From Deltaproteobacteria bacterium (GTDB lineage Bacteria; Desulfobacterota; Desulfobacteria; Desulfobacterales; C00003060), in NCBI GenBank assembly GCA_019309245.1, contig JAFDGP010000094.1, positions 1 through 8,546 of the forward strand: a stretch of DNA of 8,546 nucleotides, in the 5' to 3' direction. The notes beneath the pieces were generated by a model, which searched no databases, was not told the origin of the DNA, and saw only the letters and a program-made list of their open reading frames with translations. The translations under genes and the position numbers were made by a program. This document shows, one piece after another, positions 5,863 through 8,546 of this stretch (the stretch's first letter is position 1; each line of letters starts with the position of its first letter).

Positions 5863-5869
5863 CTCCTTT
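5863..5869 (-). promoter_or_regulatory. Ribosome-binding site that fixes the mpl TTG start
   Basis: On the minus strand AAAGGAG lies nine bases before the TTG at 5853. There is no in-frame ATG near it, so this site is the main reason to accept the rare start codon. Confidence 0.75.
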
Positions 5870-5871
5870 CT

Positions 5872-6975
5872 TTATCGAGTCTCTCGAAATCCATGACCTG
5901 TAGCGACCCTCTCCATGACGGCGTCATGGAGCACCGGGCGAAACGCTTTGATTTTGTCGACCGCCCGGCTGGGATGGACCCGGTTGGTCAGCAAGATCAC
6001 GATCACACCGGCGTCGAGGTCCATCCAAAAAGATGTGCCGGTAAAACCCAGGTGCCCGACACTGTGGTCGGAAAAATATCGTCCGCTACTCGAATCCGGG
6101 CGCGATGGCGTGTCAAATCCCAGGGCCCACGTGCCCACCTCAGATTGTCTCCGGAAAAAGGTCTGAACCGCTTTCCGGGCAAATACGTTTGACGTTATCC
6201 TTCCCGCATGGACCATGCCAAGGTGATCCAGGAGGCGGAATACCGCCTCGGCCGACCCGAACAGTCCGGCATGGCCCGCAACCCCCCCGAGGACATAAGC
6301 GTTGTCGTCGTGGACCTCGCCTTCCAGGATCTTTTTCCGCCAGGGGCACGCTTCCGTGGCTGCATAGGAACAGTGTCGTTTGGCCACGCCGAGGGCCGCA
6401 CCATTAAAAAACAGCCTGTCAAGTCCCAGATGATCATACACAGCAGCTTGCACGAAGCGGTCCAGCGTCGTTTGCGAAACAGTTTCGATGACCCATTGCA
6501 GGATCATAAAACCCACGTCGCTGTAAACAGCGACGGCCCCCGGCGGATCAACCAGAGGCTCTGCCGTGAGAAGAATCCGTAGCTGTGCTGTCGCTTCTCC
6601 GGGCGCAAGATGCCGGAGGGCCTTGTAGTACGGCCGGTAGTCGGGAAGCCCGGAAGTGTGGGACGCCAACTGGCGTATGGTGACATCACGCTTGTCGGTT
6701 TCTGAAAAATCGGAAATGGTTTCTCCCAATGTCTGGTCCAACGCGACCTTCCCGCGCCCGAACAGCACAATCAAAGACACGGCACTCGCAAGGGGCTTGG
6801 TCAAAGAAGCCAGGTCAAAGACCGTGTCTTTCTTCATCACACGCTTCGGCGAAAGCCTGGCGAGTCCAAAGGCCTCCCAAAATACGATTCGGGAATCCCT
6901 GGCCACCAGCAGAACGCCGCCCGGAAACACCCCGTCGCCTACGGCAGCGTTCATCAGTTCGCGCACAGCCTTCAT
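5872..6975 (-). CDS. Serine hydrolase of the beta-lactamase/PBP family (peptidase S12)
   Basis: A protein of 367 residues with the class C beta-lactamase/D,D-peptidase fold. The catalytic SxxK motif is SLTK (57-60), giving nucleophile Ser57 and base Lys60. The second motif is Tyr-Ser-Asp (151-153) in place of the usual YxN. The KTG-box equivalent is HLGFTGT (308-314), typical of S12 esterase and peptidase members. VHDDNAYVLGGVAGHAGLF (221-239) is a family hallmark. No signal peptide or membrane anchor is seen, so it is probably cytosolic, unlike most penicillin-binding proteins. Its start overlaps the ldcA stop (ATGA) and mpl follows by 18 bases, tying it to muropeptide recycling. Possible roles are trimming D-Ala from pentapeptides or acting as an amidase or esterase. 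The substrate cannot be read from sequence. Confidence 0.9.
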   Translation of the reverse strand: MKAVRELMNAAVGDGVFPGGVLLVARDSRIVFWEAFGLARLSPKRVMKKDTVFDLASLTKPLASAVSLIVLFGRGKVALDQTLGETISDFSETDKRDVTIRQLASHTSGLPDYRPYYKALRHLAPGEATAQLRILLTAEPLVDPPGAVAVYSDVGFMILQWVIETVSQTTLDRFVQAAVYDHLGLDRLFFNGAALGVAKRHCSYAATEACPWRKKILEGEVHDDNAYVLGGVAGHAGLFGSAEAVFRLLDHLGMVHAGRITSNVFARKAVQTFFRRQSEVGTWALGFDTPSRPDSSSGRYFSDHSVGHLGFTGTSFWMDLDAGVIVILLTNRVHPSRAVDKIKAFRPVLHDAVMERVATGHGFRETR

Positions 6976-7892
6976 GTCGTTACATCATAAACAGCGCAAT
7001 CTTTGAACTGCAGGGTACCCTGTGCCGTATCCAGTGTGGCCTCCAGCCCGAGCGGGATGGTCATGTTGTCTTTTCCGTGGCCCAGATCCATGCCCCCCAG
7101 GATCGGAACCGGTCGATCGCCAAAGACCTGGCTGACCACCGAATAGACTTCCGGCAACGAGCCACAGTCTTGAAACGAACCAAGAATCACGCCCCTAACA
7201 CCATCCAGGTGCCCGCTCAAATAGAGATGAGACATCATTCGATCGATTCGATACGGGGCCTCCCCGCGGTCTTCGAGAAAAAGAAGACAGCCTTTCAAGG
7301 CGGGGGCATAAGGCGTGCCCGTAAGGTGAACCAGCGTGGTCAGGTTGCCCCCCAGCACAGGGCCGGAAGCCCTTCCGGCGCAGAGCTCCACAGGTTCAGA
7401 GGCCTTCATAACCATGGGTTCCGATGAGGATACCGCCTGAAACAAGACCGAAACGGTCCTTTCACTACCTCGTGCCAACGTGGTCACAAGGGGGCCATGA
7501 AAGGTCACCATGCCGGATTTACACAAGACGGCAAGCAACAATGCACTGATGTCACTGAACCCGATCAGGACCTTTGGATGCCTAGCGATCGTCTCAAAAT
7601 CCAAAAGGGGCAGCAGCTTCATGGAACCAAAACCGCCCCGGGCACACATGATGCCTCGCAGGGAGTCATCCTGGAACAACTCCATCAGCAATGCCGCCCG
7701 CTGGGCCTCGGTTCCCGCATGATACCCCTGCTTTTTGAAAATCCCCTCCGGAACCTTCACCTCGAATCCCAACGATTCAAGCACGCGCACGCCGGCGTTG
7801 AAAGTTTCCGGGTCAAACGGCGAGGCCGGCGCAGCAATGCCGATGGCATCGCCGCGGTTCAAGGCCCATGGCTTGATGAGCGGCTTTCGCAT
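6972..7892 (-). CDS. ldcA: Muramoyltetrapeptide L,D-carboxypeptidase (peptidase S66)
   Basis: LdcA removes the terminal D-Ala from cytosolic murein tetrapeptides to give the tripeptide that Mpl uses. From the ATG at 7892 the product is 306 residues, normal for the family. It starts with the typical KPWALNRGDAIGIAAPAS segment. The Ser-Glu-His triad is visible: Ser113 in GFSD (111-114), Glu207 in FLEDRGE (205-211) and His272 in GHGKDN (271-276), followed by the usual TIPLG. The family's CARGGFGS motif lies at 83-90. An upstream GTG at 7955 would add 21 residues unlike the family, so it is rejected. No signal peptide is seen, consistent with a cytosolic enzyme. It is the first gene of the leftward operon; its stop overlaps the next start. 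No ribosome-binding site precedes the ATG. Confidence 0.95.
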   Translation of the reverse strand: MRKPLIKPWALNRGDAIGIAAPASPFDPETFNAGVRVLESLGFEVKVPEGIFKKQGYHAGTEAQRAALLMELFQDDSLRGIMCARGGFGSMKLLPLLDFETIARHPKVLIGFSDISALLLAVLCKSGMVTFHGPLVTTLARGSERTVSVLFQAVSSSEPMVMKASEPVELCAGRASGPVLGGNLTTLVHLTGTPYAPALKGCLLFLEDRGEAPYRIDRMMSHLYLSGHLDGVRGVILGSFQDCGSLPEVYSVVSQVFGDRPVPILGGMDLGHGKDNMTIPLGLEATLDTAQGTLQFKDCAVYDVTT

Positions 7893-7898
7893 GCTAAC

Positions 7899-7927
7899 AT
7901 CGTAACATAAGAGGATAAAATTTGAAA
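7899..7927 (-). promoter_or_regulatory. Possible promoter of the ldcA operon
   Basis: On the minus strand TTTCAA (7922-7927) is followed after 17 bases by TACGAT (7899-7904), which lies six bases before the ldcA ATG. Transcription would then begin at or next to the A of ATG and give a leaderless mRNA, which fits the missing ribosome-binding site. A small TGTGT/ACACA inverted repeat (7942-7956) lies just upstream and could be an operator. The hexamers match only moderately. Confidence 0.35.
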
Positions 7928-8053
7928 AGATTTCTCTGATCTGTGTAATCCACACATGGTCTTATGCCGGAGGTCTCAGGAGAAAGCGACCAGTACAAGG
8001 CTTTCCTGAAACGGTTCCGCCATGGCAACAACGCCATCCGCGACTCCGGGGTT

Positions 8054-8088
8054 ACTGTTTACTGTTCACCATTCACTGATCACCGATC
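8054..8088. repeat. Degenerate heptamer tandem repeat
   Basis: Five 7-base units stand in register: ACTGTTT, ACTGTTC, ACCATTC, ACTGATC and ACCGATC. They lead into AACTGTTG, which contains the start of the tRNA promoter -35 box. The consensus is near ACTGTTC. Similar heptanucleotide arrays occur between genes in various bacteria. No function is known from the sequence. Confidence 0.6.
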
Positions 8089-8093
8089 AACTG

Positions 8094-8122
8094 TTGACAC
8101 AACCACCGCCCGGTGTTACAAA
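8094..8122 (+). promoter_or_regulatory. Promoter of the tRNA-Pro gene
   Basis: A consensus TTGACA (8094-8099) is separated by 17 bases from TACAAA (8117-8122). Transcription would start about 7-10 bases before the mature tRNA 5' end at 8139, leaving a short leader for RNase P. Confidence 0.7.
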
Positions 8123-8138
8123 ATACATATGCAAATGG

Positions 8139-8215
<77 letters not shown>

Positions 8216-8227
8216 GTGATAACAAGA

Positions 8228-8253
8228 GGTTAGCAGAGATGCTAGCCTTTTTT
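8228..8253 (+). terminator. Rho-independent terminator of the tRNA gene
   Basis: GGTTAGCA (8228-8235) pairs with TGCTAGCC (8240-8247), with one G-U pair and a GAGA tetraloop, followed by six T residues (8248-8253). It lies 12 bases after the tRNA CCA end. Confidence 0.88.
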
Positions 8254-8310
8254 GTTTTCAGCGTTAGACGATTTGTTAAACGATGGGGTCGGTTTTTTAG
8301 GTGGAATCAA

Positions 8311-8546
8311 TAGTGTCCGGTTAAGTTAAAAAGGATAGGCCCGAATCAAGCCTTTTGTGCTATGGTGAGTCATTGCGTAACACACCAACACGAAAGGAGA
8401 TTCAGGCCATGAGTTATTGTAACACAATTTTCCATCAGTTGCTCAGATTTATTCCTAGACATCGTTTTTGGGCACTTGAAAAAGAACACGGCACAGGTCG
8501 AAAAGCCAGAAAATTTACACGTTGGAACCAGTTTGTAGCTCTCATG
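8311..8546 (+). mobile_element. Left end of an IS4-type (DUF4372) insertion sequence
   Basis: The element is cut off by the window edge. Its left end is placed near TAGTGTCCGGTTAAGTT (8311-8327), about 95 bases before the transposase start and of a type I associate with this IS group. The right end and target duplication are outside the window, so the exact boundary is approximate. An AAAAGG/CCTTTT hairpin (8329-8334 with 8351-8356) lies just inside and may limit read-in transcription. Confidence 0.7.
8409..8546 (+). CDS. IS4-family transposase with N-terminal DUF4372 domain, partial
   Basis: The ATG at 8409 follows AAGGAGA (8394-8400) by eight bases, and the frame stays open for 46 codons to the window edge. 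The visible residues (MSYCNTIFHQLLRFIPRH at 1-18, then GRKARKFTRWNQFVALM at 30-46) match the N-terminal DUF4372 region of IS4-type transposases, which precedes the DDE catalytic domain. The catalytic part lies beyond the window, so it cannot be judged intact. Transposase would act on the ends of its own element. Confidence 0.88.
   Translation, partial: MSYCNTIFHQLLRFIPRHRFWALEKEHGTGRKARKFTRWNQFVALM

Noticed and set aside
6729..7427. A 232-codon plus-strand open frame opposite the S12 hydrolase and ldcA
   Set aside because: It is antisense to genes with complete catalytic motifs, and its arginine/proline-rich composition is typical of a shadow frame.
7893..7955. Upstream GTG start giving ldcA 21 more residues
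   Set aside because: The extra residues are unlike the family N-terminus and the segment overlaps the likely promoter; the ATG at 7892 gives the standard length.

Overview
The window reads as chromosome from a Gram-negative bacterium with meso-diaminopimelate peptidoglycan. The protein sequences and the IS4/DUF4372-type element make a Desulfobacterota (former Deltaproteobacteria) host the best guess. That is an inference from sequence style, not a database result. The sequence is moderately GC-rich, with an AT-richer gap near 3.1-3.9 kb.

Left third (1-2526, + strand): the end of aroA, then aroQ, aroK and aroC. These are the 6th, 3rd, 5th and 7th steps of the shikimate pathway. aroA/aroQ and aroQ/aroK overlap at stop/start codons, so the genes look like one translationally coupled operon making chorismate. 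Directly after the aroC stop codon sits a 194-bp non-coding, MITE-like mobile element (2532-2725). It has terminal inverted repeats, a large internal palindrome and a perfect 5-bp target duplication (GAAAC).

Middle (2731-3920): a small seven-cysteine protein of unknown function is encoded on the minus strand (2786-3049). It is followed by about 870 bp without a convincing gene. That gap is rich in stem-loops, three of which share a GCCCCT/AGGGGC core. It also holds an orphan Shine-Dalgarno in a possible alternative hairpin, a possible gene remnant, and a clear minus-strand terminator (3731-3770).

Right-centre (3920-7892, minus strand): an operon transcribed leftward, ldcA (L,D-carboxypeptidase, family S66), an S12 beta-lactamase-fold serine hydrolase, mpl (murein tripeptide ligase) and a PilZ-domain gene. 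LdcA trims recovered cytosolic muropeptides to tripeptides and Mpl joins the tripeptide to UDP-MurNAc, so this is a peptidoglycan-recycling cluster. The S12 enzyme between them has no visible signal peptide and may act in the same cytosolic pathway. The PilZ gene raises a possible link to cyclic-di-GMP.

Right edge (7893-8546): the ldcA promoter region, a degenerate heptamer repeat, a tRNA-Pro(GGG) gene with its own promoter and terminator (+ strand), and the left end of an insertion sequence whose DUF4372/IS4-type transposase runs off the window.

No CRISPR array, phage gene or recognised defence system is present. The least explained parts are the MITE-like element, the structured 3.2-3.8 kb gap, the seven-cysteine protein and the S12 enzyme in the recycling operon.
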